A stretch of 64,000 nt of DNA from an uncultured Pelagibacteraceae bacterium (GTDB taxonomy: Bacteria > Pseudomonadota > Alphaproteobacteria > Pelagibacterales > Pelagibacteraceae): NCBI GenBank assembly GCA_902556265.1, contig CACDVM010000001.1, forward strand, positions 116,129 through 180,128. The letters run 5' to 3'. Below the pieces are notes generated by a model. It did no database searches and was not told where the DNA came from. It saw only the letters and a list, made by a program, of their open reading frames with translations. The translations under genes were made by a program, and so were the position numbers. How positions within the stretch are numbered: the first letter of the stretch is position 1; each line of letters opens with the position of its first letter. Of this stretch, positions 55,963 to 64,000 are shown piece after piece.

Positions 55963-56319
55963 TTAAAATTTAATTGAATTAAAAAATTGGTAAATTTGTC
56001 TCGAAATTTCACTTTCCAAAGGAAAAGACAACATGCCCATTACGGAATAACCTAAAATCCAGGGCATTAAGTAAAATCTTATCATGAAGAAAAACCAAGC
56101 TACATATAATGGAACTAAGGGCTGGATAACAAACGAAGGTGTTAAAGGTTTAAAAATTTTAATTAGTGGATTAGTAAATTTAACAAATACTCTCATAAAA
56201 AAAAACTCAGAATCCTCTTTTTGGAAGATGTTCATCGCTACCCTACCAATTAAAGTCCACATAATTACTCCAAGAATATAATCAATTATATAAACCAAAG
56301 GGTGAAAATTAGCGGACAT
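55963..56319 (-). CDS. YggT-like membrane protein
   Basis: A 118-residue protein with two to three hydrophobic segments. The middle resembles YggT (FFFMRVFVKFTNPLIKIFKP and LVPLYVAWFFFMIRFYL), where a T-x-P-L-hydrophobic segment precedes the last helix. Sequence resemblance is modest. YggT proteins have been linked to osmotic tolerance and, in Gram-positives, to division, but no role can be assigned here. It starts 28 bp before rpe in the minus-strand direction and may be cotranscribed. Confidence 0.55.
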   Translation of the reverse strand: MSANFHPLVYIIDYILGVIMWTLIGRVAMNIFQKEDSEFFFMRVFVKFTNPLIKIFKPLTPSFVIQPLVPLYVAWFFFMIRFYLMPWILGYSVMGMLSFPLESEISRQIYQFFNSIKF

Positions 56320-56354
56320 TATAAAATTTATATTGGAAAAAGTATGAAATTAAA

Positions 56355-56376
56355 AGGGGCGAAATTAATCGCCCCT
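56355..56376 (-). terminator. Rho-independent terminator after the acetate-type symporter
   Basis: An 8 bp stem AGGGGCGA (56355-56362) and TCGCCCCT (56369-56376) with a 6-base loop AATTAA. On the minus strand it is followed by TTTTAATTT. It lies 16 bp past the symporter stop and would insulate the YggT-like gene. Confidence 0.8.
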
Positions 56377-56391
56377 ATTAATTAATATTTT

Positions 56392-58200
56392 TTATTGTTT
56401 GCCAAGGATCGTTCTACCAGATGGTACTCGAACCTCATCAACCATTTTTTGTGTAGCAGCATTTGGTGCTGAAGTAATTAAACTCACAACTACCATAGAT
56501 ACTAAACTAACTGCAGATCCGAAGATACCAAATGTTAACTGAGTAATACCTAAGAATCCACTTCCGCCTGTTCGTACCCAAACTAGATACCAAGCACCAG
56601 AAATTAGACCTAAAGCCATACCAGCTATAGCACCTTCTCTGTTTGCTCTCTTCCACCATACACCAAGTACAAGTGGGAAGAACAATCCAGACATCGCAAA
56701 GTCAAAAGCCCAGATTACTGAACCTAAGATACCTTGGATCTCCATTGCTGCAATAGTTGCACCAGCAAAACCAATTACTACAAGTAATACCCTTGCAACA
56801 ACTAGTCGTTTTGCAGTTTCTGCTTTTGGATCAATGATCTTGTAGTACAAGTCATGTGATAAAGCATTTGCAATTGCTAGAATCAAACCATCGGCTGTTG
56901 ACATGGCAGCAGCCATACCTCCAGCAGCAACCAGACCTGAGATTACGTATGGTAATCCAGCTATTTCTGGTGTTGCTAACACAACGGCTTTACCACCCAT
57001 GAAAAACTCATTTAATTCAAGAGTTCCATTTCCGTTAAAGTCGCTTACAAACATCAAGTTTGCTTGGTTCCAGTTTTGATACCAATCTATCGCTTGAACT
57101 TCTGCAATTGATTTACCGATAATACCTGTTGGTAATGACGGATCAATCAATGACAATTTAGATAGTGTCGCTAACATTGGAGCAGAAGAATAAAGTAGGA
57201 AGATAAAGAATAAAGACCAACCTACTGATTTTCTAGCTGCTTTTACACTTGGAGTAGTGAAATATCTCATCATCACGTGAGGCAATGAAGCTGTTCCCAT
57301 CATCATCGCTAGTGCTAATGAAATAAATGCCCAAGGTGTAGCGTTTACCGCTGAGTGAGCTTTAGTTATTCCAGCCAAACCTTTCGGTACCACTGCAAGA
57401 TTCTCTTTTGAATTTGCAACAAAACCAAATTGCTGTTCTAGCTCACCAATTCTAGCTACTTCATCAGCTAACATAAAGTGTGGGAAGAAACCCGCACCCA
57501 TTTTGTTACTGATCCAGAATACTGGAAGTAAGTAAGCTATAATTAGCACAATGTATTGTGCAACCTGTGTCCAAGTTACTCCTCTCATACCACCTAACAT
57601 TGAACATAGTAAAATACTTACTAATCCAACATAAACTGCGTATTGGAATGGAATATCTAAAGCAACAGAAGCAATTGTACCTGTAGCGTTAATTTGTGCA
57701 GTCACATAAGTAAATGAAGCAACAGTTAAAACTATTACCGCAAGTAACCTAGCTAAATTACCACCGTATCTTGTACCGATAAAATCTGGGACTGTGTAAC
57801 AGCCAAATTTTCTTAAGTATGGTGCTAATAAAGATGCAACTAATACATAACCACCAGTCCAACCAACAAGTAGTGCCATGTATCCGTAACCTTTAAAGTA
57901 AATACCACCTGCCATTGCAACAAACGAAGCACCAGACATCCAGTCTGCTGCAGTCGCCATTCCATTGAACACGGTAGGTACTTGTCTTCCAGCAACGTAA
58001 TATGCATCTGCTTGTGCTGTACGTGATAGCCAACCGATTATTGCGTAGATGGCTACTGTGAAGGCCACGAAACAAATACCTATTGTTTTCGCAGTCATAC
58101 CCATCTGCTCGCAAATTGCCATAATGATTATGAAAGCTAAAAATCCACCTGTGTAGATTCCATAAACTTTAGGCAAGTTATCTATAAAATTACCTTTCAT
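56392..58200 (-). CDS. Sodium:solute symporter, acetate/ActP-like (VC_2705 subfamily)
   Basis: A 602-residue SSS-family transporter with about 13 transmembrane helices. ADAYYVAGRQVPTVFNGMATAADWMSGASF is the ligand-sodium region typical of ActP relatives; LPHVMMRYFTT and MAAAMSTADGLILAIANALSHD are further SSS hallmarks. A soluble insertion around residues 265-280 and another around 395 occur in the VC_2705 type. Together with the small partner gene and acs 1 kb away, import of acetate or another short carboxylate is likely (inference). Composition is less AT-biased, suggesting high expression. Confidence 0.87.
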   Translation of the reverse strand: MKGNFIDNLPKVYGIYTGGFLAFIIIMAICEQMGMTAKTIGICFVAFTVAIYAIIGWLSRTAQADAYYVAGRQVPTVFNGMATAADWMSGASFVAMAGGIYFKGYGYMALLVGWTGGYVLVASLLAPYLRKFGCYTVPDFIGTRYGGNLARLLAVIVLTVASFTYVTAQINATGTIASVALDIPFQYAVYVGLVSILLCSMLGGMRGVTWTQVAQYIVLIIAYLLPVFWISNKMGAGFFPHFMLADEVARIGELEQQFGFVANSKENLAVVPKGLAGITKAHSAVNATPWAFISLALAMMMGTASLPHVMMRYFTTPSVKAARKSVGWSLFFIFLLYSSAPMLATLSKLSLIDPSLPTGIIGKSIAEVQAIDWYQNWNQANLMFVSDFNGNGTLELNEFFMGGKAVVLATPEIAGLPYVISGLVAAGGMAAAMSTADGLILAIANALSHDLYYKIIDPKAETAKRLVVARVLLVVIGFAGATIAAMEIQGILGSVIWAFDFAMSGLFFPLVLGVWWKRANREGAIAGMALGLISGAWYLVWVRTGGSGFLGITQLTFGIFGSAVSLVSMVVVSLITSAPNAATQKMVDEVRVPSGRTILGKQ

Positions 58201-58460
58201 TAGTCGTCCCCTCTTTCTGAAAAGCCGAATTCTTCATCGATTTTTTCTTGTCTATTCGCAAACCAGAAAATTAGGATTACGAAAATTCCAAGAGATCCTT
58301 GACATGTAAACCAATATGTCCATGGATAACCGAAAGGTCCTGTGACCTCATTCATTTCAGCTCCGAATAAGAAGATGCCAATTGAGAATACAAACCAGAT
58401 TGCTAACGTAACGAATAGCAAATTCCTGGTTTTTTCCCAGTGTTGTGCTTGTTTTGACAT
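58200..58460 (-). CDS. Small subunit of the symporter (DUF4212)
   Basis: An 86-residue membrane protein with two hydrophobic helices (about 13-33 and 45-65). The pattern FVTLAIWFVFSIGIFLFG, GPFGYPWTYWFTCQGSLG and IFWFANRQEKIDEEFGF is the DUF4212 family found directly upstream of VC_2705-type symporters. An AGAGAGG ribosome-binding site precedes the ATG. It is coupled to the large subunit (shared base 58200). Confidence 0.9.
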   Translation of the reverse strand: MSKQAQHWEKTRNLLFVTLAIWFVFSIGIFLFGAEMNEVTGPFGYPWTYWFTCQGSLGIFVILIFWFANRQEKIDEEFGFSERGDD

Positions 58461-58585
58461 TTATACCTCTCTCTTTTTAGTTATAACTGGCCAAAACCAT
58501 AACCATTATGAAAGAGATTGAAAGTGTTAAAATTGTACAGAAAAGTTGATTTTTTAAGGTATAAATCAATAAAATATGGATTTTT

Positions 58586-59209
58586 ATGGCAAAATATAAA
58601 TTAACATGGAAAGACTTGTCATGGAGTGATTTTAAAATCTATCTTTTTGCTCTTTTCAAAGCTTTTATACCTAAGAAAAAAATAGGCGATTTGGATGATC
58701 TTGAAAGTTTCATTCAATCAAAATCAGCTTGGGTTACACAAGTTACTTTATATGGATATTTGAAAACAAGAATGGGAACAAGATATGTTCTCCACTTTGA
58801 AAATGATAAATTTATGGGATCTGTAAATTTAGCAAAGTGGAATATTTATGCAGTTGCACTTCAAGATTTGACATTTTTTACATTTTCTTATTTGAAAGCT
58901 AATCTTAACTATCAAGAAACTGATAAGGCTAAAGAAGTATTTTTTAAAATTTTAGATGATGAAACTACAAATAAAATGCCCATAAATATCATCGAAGAAA
59001 CTAAAAAAAGTTTTGATGAAAGACTAAAAAATATTAACTGGGAAAATTATTATAATGAACTTCCATTTAATCCAAGTGCATTATCTTTGTTTAAGTGGGC
59101 ACCAATTGCAGATGAGCTAAAAACATTAGATAGAAAAATAGTTTTAAATTCAATGATTTTAAAGTGGGATGTTGTCAAAAAAGAATTTAAAGAACGAGTA
59201 CAACTTTAA
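58586..59209 (+). CDS. Unrecognised 207-residue protein
   Basis: I do not recognise the family. The protein is soluble in character, with a hydrophobic stretch near residues 19-28 ([13 protein letters not shown]), aromatic-rich sequence ([23 protein letters not shown]), and a charged C-terminus. It lies alone on the plus strand between the symporter pair (divergent, 125 bp) and acs (convergent, 4 bp overlap), so it may be functionally tied to acetate metabolism, though only position suggests this. Length and even codon use over 200 codons support a real gene. Confidence 0.75.
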   Translation: MAKYKLTWKDLSWSDFKIYLFALFKAFIPKKKIGDLDDLESFIQSKSAWVTQVTLYGYLKTRMGTRYVLHFENDKFMGSVNLAKWNIYAVALQDLTFFTFSYLKANLNYQETDKAKEVFFKILDDETTNKMPINIIEETKKSFDERLKNINWENYYNELPFNPSALSLFKWAPIADELKTLDRKIVLNSMILKWDVVKKEFKERVQL

Positions 59210-61302
59210 ATATTTTTTCTATTTTCAACTAAGCTCGAGACAACACTTGGATCAGCTAGAGTGGTTGTATCACCTAATTGATCATGTTCATTGGCAGCAA
59301 TTTTTCTCAAAATTCTTCTCATAATTTTTCCTGACCTGGTTTTTGGTAAACCAGGAGAAAAATGAATAAGATCGGGAGTTGCTAATGGGCCAATTTGTTT
59401 CCTTACCCAAAGTTTTAAATCTCTCTCAAGTTCACCCGTTTCAGCCTCACCAGCATTTAAAGTTACATAGCAATATAAACCATTTCCCTTTATGTCATGT
59501 GGGTAACCAACAACTGCAGCTTCAGCTACCTTTGGATGAGCAACAAATGCACTTTCAATTTCTGCAGTACCTAAATTATGACCAGATACTATAATTACAT
59601 CATCAACCCTACCTGTGATCCAGTAGTATCCATCTTTATCTCTTTTACACCCATCACCTGTGAAATATTTTCCATCAAATTGTGAAAAATAAGTATCTAT
59701 AAATCTTTGGTGGTCACCATACACAGTTCTCATTTGTCCTGGCCATGATTGTCCAATACAAAGTCTACCTTCTCCAGCACCTTTAATTTCTTTACCATCT
59801 TTATTTACAAGAACTGGTTTGATTCCATAAAAAGGTTTTGTTGCTGAACCAGGTTTTAAAGGTATGGCTCCTGTTTGTGGGGCAATCAAAATCCCTCCAG
59901 TTTCTGTTTGCCACCAAGTGTCAACTATTGGACATTTTGAGTTACCTACAATCTTATAATACCACATCCAAGCCTCTGGATTTATAGGCTCTCCAACAGT
60001 TCCTAATAATTTTAGAGATTTTCTTGATGTTTTATTTACAGGATCATCACCTTCTCTCATCAAGGCTCTTATTGCAGTTGGGGCAGTATAAAAAGTGTTG
60101 ACCTTAAATTTATCAACAATCTGCCACCATCTAGAGCTATCAGGATAATTTGGAACACCTTCAAACATAATAGTTGTTGCTCCATTAGATAGCGGTCCGT
60201 AAATTATATAACTATGTCCTGTTACCCATCCAATATCTGCGGTACACCAATAAATATCTTTAGGTTTGTAATTGAAGATATATTGGTGTGTCATAGAGGC
60301 ATAAACCATATATCCACCAGTGGTGTGCAATACTCCTTTAGGTTTGCCTGTTGATCCAGATGTATAAAGAATAAACAAAGGATCTTCAGCACTCATTTCT
60401 TCTGGTTCACAATAATTTGGTACATCTTTAATTAAATCATGATACCAAACATCTCTTTCGTTATTCCAAAAAACATAATTACCAGTTCTTTTAACTACAA
60501 TGCATTTTTTTATATTTGGACAGTTAGTTAAAGCTTCATCAGTAGTTGATTTTAAAGGTATTATTTTTCCTCCTCTAACACCTTCATCTGCTGTAATGAT
60601 ATATTCAGACTCACAGTCATTAACTCTTCCAGAAATAGATTCAGCTGAAAATCCACCAAAAATTATCGAATGAATTGCTCCAATTCTGGCACATGCAAGC
60701 ATTAAAACAGCTAGTTCAGGGATCATGGTGAGATATATTGTAACCCGATCTCCTTTTTTAATTCCAAGTTTTTTTAAACCATTCGCTGCTTTGGAAACTT
60801 TTTGGTGAAGTTGTTTGTATGAAATTTTTTGAGTATCTTTTGGATCATCACCAACCCATATAATTGCTGTTTTATCTTTTTTATCTTTTAAATGTCTGTC
60901 GATACAATTAGCTGAAGCATTTAGAGTTCCATCCTCATACCATTTAATCCTAACTTCTTCCTTGCTGTACTTTACATCTTTAATTTTTTTATATGGTTTT
61001 ATCCAGGTAATTCTTTTTCCTTCTTTTTTCCAAAAAGAATTATTGTTTTTAATCGATTCATTATATTTGGTTTGGTATTGTGACTTGTTAGCTAAGCCAT
61101 TTTTTATCCATTCTTGTTTGGTTTTAAAAATTAACTCAGTAGATAATGATTTTTCAGTTTTTTTATTTTTATTTAAAAACTTTGCTTTACTTAAAGGCTT
61201 TTTTCTAACCTTCCTTCTTTTTTTTAAAGGCTTTTTTCTAACTTTCCTTCTTTTTTTTGAAGGTCTTTTTTTAATTTTGGATTTTCTCTTTTTTTTTGCC
61301 AT
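59206..61302 (-). CDS. acs: Acetyl-CoA synthetase with a basic repeated N-terminal extension
   Basis: Activates acetate to acetyl-CoA through acetyl-AMP. The catalytic part is canonical: [21 protein letters not shown] (near 309), [25 protein letters not shown], and the acetylation-site lysine in [11 protein letters not shown] near 659. The 698 residues exceed the usual 650 by about 48. The excess is an N-terminal lysine/arginine-rich tail in which 25 of the first 37 residues are K or R, including two copies of [11 protein letters not shown]. No internal Met offers a shorter start. The EVE gene lies 4 bp upstream. Confidence 0.93.
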   Translation of the reverse strand: MAKKKRKSKIKKRPSKKRRKVRKKPLKKRRKVRKKPLSKAKFLNKNKKTEKSLSTELIFKTKQEWIKNGLANKSQYQTKYNESIKNNNSFWKKEGKRITWIKPYKKIKDVKYSKEEVRIKWYEDGTLNASANCIDRHLKDKKDKTAIIWVGDDPKDTQKISYKQLHQKVSKAANGLKKLGIKKGDRVTIYLTMIPELAVLMLACARIGAIHSIIFGGFSAESISGRVNDCESEYIITADEGVRGGKIIPLKSTTDEALTNCPNIKKCIVVKRTGNYVFWNNERDVWYHDLIKDVPNYCEPEEMSAEDPLFILYTSGSTGKPKGVLHTTGGYMVYASMTHQYIFNYKPKDIYWCTADIGWVTGHSYIIYGPLSNGATTIMFEGVPNYPDSSRWWQIVDKFKVNTFYTAPTAIRALMREGDDPVNKTSRKSLKLLGTVGEPINPEAWMWYYKIVGNSKCPIVDTWWQTETGGILIAPQTGAIPLKPGSATKPFYGIKPVLVNKDGKEIKGAGEGRLCIGQSWPGQMRTVYGDHQRFIDTYFSQFDGKYFTGDGCKRDKDGYYWITGRVDDVIIVSGHNLGTAEIESAFVAHPKVAEAAVVGYPHDIKGNGLYCYVTLNAGEAETGELERDLKLWVRKQIGPLATPDLIHFSPGLPKTRSGKIMRRILRKIAANEHDQLGDTTTLADPSVVSSLVENRKNI
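61192..61257 (-). repeat. Tandem 33 bp repeat inside the acs 5' end
   Basis: Two adjacent 33-base copies (61225-61257 and 61192-61224), each encoding [11 protein letters not shown]. The copies differ by one base that I can see (AACC versus AACT in the plus-strand reading). A partial third unit, KKRPS, precedes them. The pattern indicates in-frame duplication, by replication slippage, in a purine-rich tract. Confidence 0.85.
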
Positions 61303-61306
61303 ATAA

Positions 61307-61720
61307 TTAAATCTTACTCATCTTATTTAAAATTTTCCAGCTTTTAGAATCTATGGGCATAACAGATAACCTGCTTTGTTTAATTAAAGATAAATGGCTT
61401 AATTCCTTATTTTTTTTAATTTCTTCAAGTGTAATAGGTCTATTTAGCTTTTTAATAAATTTTACGGTAACTGCTACAAACCGACCAGATTGGTCAGTTT
61501 TATCAATATAATGTTCTTTGGTTACTTCAACAACACCCACAATCTCTTTCCCTATGTTTGAATGATAAAAAAAACATTGATCACCTTTTTTCATGGACTT
61601 TAAATTTTTAGCTGCCTGATAATTTCTAACACCATCCCAGGGCGCCCCTTTATTACCAACATTTTTTTGCTGATCTATTGACCATACATCTGGTTCGGAT
61701 TTCATTAGCCAATATTTCAT
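61307..61720 (-). CDS. EVE-domain protein
   Basis: A 137-residue PUA-like EVE-domain protein. The start [43 protein letters not shown] and the KSKxxLI-type end are typical of thymocyte nuclear protein 1 homologues. EVE domains recognise modified bases (for example 5-hydroxymethylcytosine) or tRNA modifications; the target here is unknown. It shares base 61720 with the tsaD stop. Confidence 0.92.
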   Translation of the reverse strand: MKYWLMKSEPDVWSIDQQKNVGNKGAPWDGVRNYQAAKNLKSMKKGDQCFFYHSNIGKEIVGVVEVTKEHYIDKTDQSGRFVAVTVKFIKKLNRPITLEEIKKNKELSHLSLIKQSRLSVMPIDSKSWKILNKMSKI

Positions 61721-62793
61721 TAAAATTTAACTCCTGCACCTTTTAAAAAAGAGGCTTTTTCATCAAGAGGCCACCTTGGAATAGCTGGATGATCTAAATT
61801 ATTAAATTTTTTTATTTTAAATTTTTCTAAACCGACCATTGCTATCATTGCAGCATTGTCACCACATAACTCTACTGGAGGAAATATATTTTGATAATTT
61901 TCCTCTTTACATAAATTTATTAACATTGATCTTATTTTTTTATTTGCTGCAACACCTCCTGCAACTACAAACTTTTTTTCTCTTAGATTGTTTTGCTCCT
62001 CAAATTGGTTAAACGCAATTTTAGTTTTTTTATATAGAATTTCTTCCACTGTTTTTTGAAAAGAAGCAGCTAAATCAAATTTTTCTTTATCTGTTTGAAT
62101 TTTTTTAGCTATTTTTAAGACTGCAGTTTTTAATCCAGCAAAAGACAGGTTACACCCACCTTTACCAATTATTGGTTTTGGTAAATGAAATTTATTTGGA
62201 TCACCTTTGTTTGCCATTATTTCAATTTGGGGTCCTCCAGGAAATTCTATACCTAAAAGTTTTGCAGTTTTGTCAAAAGCCTCACCTAATGCATCATCTA
62301 TAGTTGTGCCTAATCTTTTGTATTTTCCAAGTCCTTGTACATTTAAAAATTGTGAATGACCTCCAGAAATTAACAAAAGTAAGTAGGGATAATTTAAAGA
62401 CGAATTTAATTTAGGACTTAAAGCATGTCCCTCTAAATGATTAACAGCTATGAAAGGTTTATTTAAGCTGGCCGCAAGGGCTTTTCCAAAACTTAAACCT
62501 ACGGATAGGCAAACTATTAAACCTGGACCAGCAGTTGAGGCAACAGCATCTATTTCATCAATTTTTCGTCCACTGTCATCAATTGCTTTTTTAACAATCT
62601 GATCTATTTTTTCCATATGTGATCTAGCTGCTAATTCAGGAACTACTCCACCAAACTCCTTGTGTACATCAACTTGGCTAGAAATAATGTTTGATAAAAC
62701 AACAGGTATTCCCTTGTCATTTTCTGTTATTAAAGATGCTGCCGTCTCGTCACAACTTGACTCTATTCCAAGAATTAAGGGTTTTTTACTCAT
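61720..62793 (-). CDS. tsaD: tRNA threonylcarbamoyladenosine synthase subunit TsaD
   Basis: Transfers the threonylcarbamoyl group to A37 of ANN-decoding tRNAs. The 357 residues show ILGIESSCDETAASLI, FGGVVPELAARSHMEKI, the metal-binding HLEGHALSP, LISGGHSQ, and VVAGGVAANKKIR. It is 56 bp from divergent hemC, as in many alphaproteobacteria, and coupled to the EVE gene. Confidence 0.97.
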   Translation of the reverse strand: MSKKPLILGIESSCDETAASLITENDKGIPVVLSNIISSQVDVHKEFGGVVPELAARSHMEKIDQIVKKAIDDSGRKIDEIDAVASTAGPGLIVCLSVGLSFGKALAASLNKPFIAVNHLEGHALSPKLNSSLNYPYLLLLISGGHSQFLNVQGLGKYKRLGTTIDDALGEAFDKTAKLLGIEFPGGPQIEIMANKGDPNKFHLPKPIIGKGGCNLSFAGLKTAVLKIAKKIQTDKEKFDLAASFQKTVEEILYKKTKIAFNQFEEQNNLREKKFVVAGGVAANKKIRSMLINLCKEENYQNIFPPVELCGDNAAMIAMVGLEKFKIKKFNNLDHPAIPRWPLDEKASFLKGAGVKF

Positions 62794-62849
62794 TCAAATA
62801 GTTTTTATTAAATGTACAATCTCATTAGAAAAAAGAAATAAATTTATTT

Positions 62850-63767
62850 ATGAATGAAAAAATAATCATTGGATCCAGAGCCAGTAAACTAGCATTAATT
62901 TATGCCCAAATAGCAAAAGATAAAATTTTACAAAATACTGATTTAAACGAAGAAAATGTGATAATTAAAAAAATTACAACAAAAGGTGATCAAGCTCAGA
63001 ATGTCAGATTATCTGAAATTGGAGGTAAAGGCTTGTTTTCATCAAACATAGAACATGAGTTACAAGAAAAAAAAATTGATATAGCTGTTCATGCTTTGAA
63101 GGATTTACCAGCTATTGAAACAAAAGGTTTACTAGTTAATACGTTTTTAAAAAGAAATGATCCAAGAGAAATATTGATAACAACTAACAAAAAAAAACTT
63201 AAAGATTTAAAATCCAATGCAATTATTGGAACCTCTTCATTTAGAAGAGAATTTCAAATTAAAAATATTAGAACTGATGTTAAATGTAAACTTATTAGAG
63301 GAAACGTTGACACAAGAGTCAAAAAACTAAATGATGGATTATATGACGCTATAATTTTATCCTATGTAGGTATAAAATATTTAAAGTTAGAAAATTTAAT
63401 TTCAGAAATATTTTCAGTGAAGGATATAATTCCAAGCTCAGGACAAGGAATTATTTCTCTTCAATGTCGAGAAAATGATTGCAAAATAATACCTATATTA
63501 AAAAAAATAAATCATAATGAGACTTATCTAAGAGCCAATGCAGAAAGAGGTGTTTTAAAGGTATTAGAAGGAGACTGTGAAACTGCTGTTGGTGCTCATG
63601 CTGTAGTAAATGGGGATAAAATAACTTTAGAGGCAGAGCTTTTTTCTTTAGACGGTACTTCAAGATTTTATGAAAAAAAAACCTCTAAAATAGAAAATGC
63701 AAAAGATCTTGGCAAAGAAGTGGGGCAGCTGTTAAAAATAAAATCTAATAATGCTTATAAAAAATAA
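62850..63767 (+). CDS. hemC: Hydroxymethylbilane synthase (porphobilinogen deaminase)
   Basis: Polymerises four porphobilinogen units, third step of tetrapyrrole synthesis. The 305 residues show IIGSRASKLALIYAQIAKD, GEKGLF-type GGKGLFSSNIEHEL, VHALKDLPA, GTSSFRREFQIK, RGNVDTRVKKL, and the dipyrromethane cofactor cysteine in LEGDCETAVGAHA. hemD begins 17 bp before its stop. Confidence 0.96.
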   Translation: MNEKIIIGSRASKLALIYAQIAKDKILQNTDLNEENVIIKKITTKGDQAQNVRLSEIGGKGLFSSNIEHELQEKKIDIAVHALKDLPAIETKGLLVNTFLKRNDPREILITTNKKKLKDLKSNAIIGTSSFRREFQIKNIRTDVKCKLIRGNVDTRVKKLNDGLYDAIILSYVGIKYLKLENLISEIFSVKDIIPSSGQGIISLQCRENDCKIIPILKKINHNETYLRANAERGVLKVLEGDCETAVGAHAVVNGDKITLEAELFSLDGTSRFYEKKTSKIENAKDLGKEVGQLLKIKSNNAYKK

Positions 63768-64000
63768 TATACATATTCTATTAACAAGACCATTAGAAGA
63801 CTGTTCTGAAATGATTCTTAAATTTCAATCATTAGGAAATATGGTTTCTCACCTTCCATTATTAAAAATAGAAAAGATGAATTATGATGAGCTTGATTTG
63901 TTTAATATAAAAGGAATTATTTTTACAAGTTCTAATGCAGTAAAATTTTTGAATGTTAAAACCATTGATAAAAAACATTTATGTTTTTGCGTAGGCAATT
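63751..64000 (+). CDS. hemD: Uroporphyrinogen III synthase, 5' fragment (runs off the window)
   Basis: The first 83 codons of an ORF open to the window edge. It starts MLIKNNIHILLTRPLEDCSE, the HemD-like opening (hydrophobic strand, then TRP), and contains IIFTSSNAVKFL, matching the family's TSxNAV. It cyclises hydroxymethylbilane. The start overlaps hemC by 17 bp, the usual hemC-hemD coupling. The rest lies beyond 64000. Confidence 0.88.
   Translation, partial: MLIKNNIHILLTRPLEDCSEMILKFQSLGNMVSHLPLLKIEKMNYDELDLFNIKGIIFTSSNAVKFLNVKTIDKKHLCFCVGN

Noticed and set aside
1..64000. Mobile elements, prophage, CRISPR arrays, toxin-antitoxin or defence islands
   Set aside because: No transposase, integrase, phage structural gene, regularly spaced repeat or restriction system is seen; gene order is that of a core alphaproteobacterial chromosome.

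Overview
This 64 kb window is AT-rich chromosomal DNA, about 70% A+T by eye, packed almost end to end with short genes whose intergenic gaps are mostly under 100 bp. Gene content, gene order and lysine/asparagine/isoleucine-rich proteins point to a streamlined marine alphaproteobacterium of the SAR11 (Pelagibacterales) type. I see no insertion sequence, prophage, CRISPR array or rRNA. There is one tRNA, Gly(GCC). The species cannot be named from sequence alone.

Layout. 1-8.7 kb: nfuA-like Fe-S carrier, trpS, murJ, maeB malic enzyme, a BON-domain lipoprotein, rsmI, an LpoA-like periplasmic protein and rdgB. 8.8-15.1 kb: grpE, dnaK and dnaJ with an alphaproteobacterial RpoH-type promoter before dnaK, then a 56-residue membrane ORF, dapB, nth and a PfkB-family kinase. 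15.1-19 kb: an unusual OmpR-like regulator coupled to a tiny ArfA-like ribosome-rescue ORF, an L,D-transpeptidase, yggS, a ThiE-like gene and a TPR-sulfotransferase. 19-24.8 kb: a porin, a DUF3576 lipoprotein, leuS, lptE and holA.

24.8-39.8 kb is the replication-origin neighbourhood. parB, parA, rsmG (carrying a near-perfect parS), mnmG, mnmE, rho, hemJ, hemH and hemE lie on the minus strand. A 282 bp AT-rich gap with DnaA-box-like sequences follows. On the other side are the DUF299 regulator, maf, aroE, coaE and dnaQ, with secB, fxsA, a Tim44-domain gene and an Smr-domain gene beyond. This matches the hemE-oriC order known from Caulobacter and Rickettsia.

39.8-46 kb: hslUV, then a histidine operon (hisB, hisH, hisA, a 44-residue basic ORF, hisF, hisE), hinT and an acetyltransferase. 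46-56.3 kb: lolA, ftsK, a UbiH-type monooxygenase, a Lon-substrate-domain protein, a second TPR-sulfotransferase broken at an A10 tract, tRNA-Gly, a pterin dehydratase, purH, a heparinase-like gene, rpe and a YggT-like protein. 56.4-64 kb: a two-gene acetate-type symporter, an unrecognised gene, acs with a lysine/arginine-rich repeated N-terminus, an EVE-domain gene, tsaD, hemC and the start of hemD.

Most of the window is conserved housekeeping. The least ordinary items are the ArfA-like ORF coupled to a regulator lacking the phosphoacceptor aspartate, the basic repeat tail on Acs, the homopolymer frameshift, the altered cysteine loop of Nth, and the small ORFs embedded in the dnaJ-dapB and his operons.
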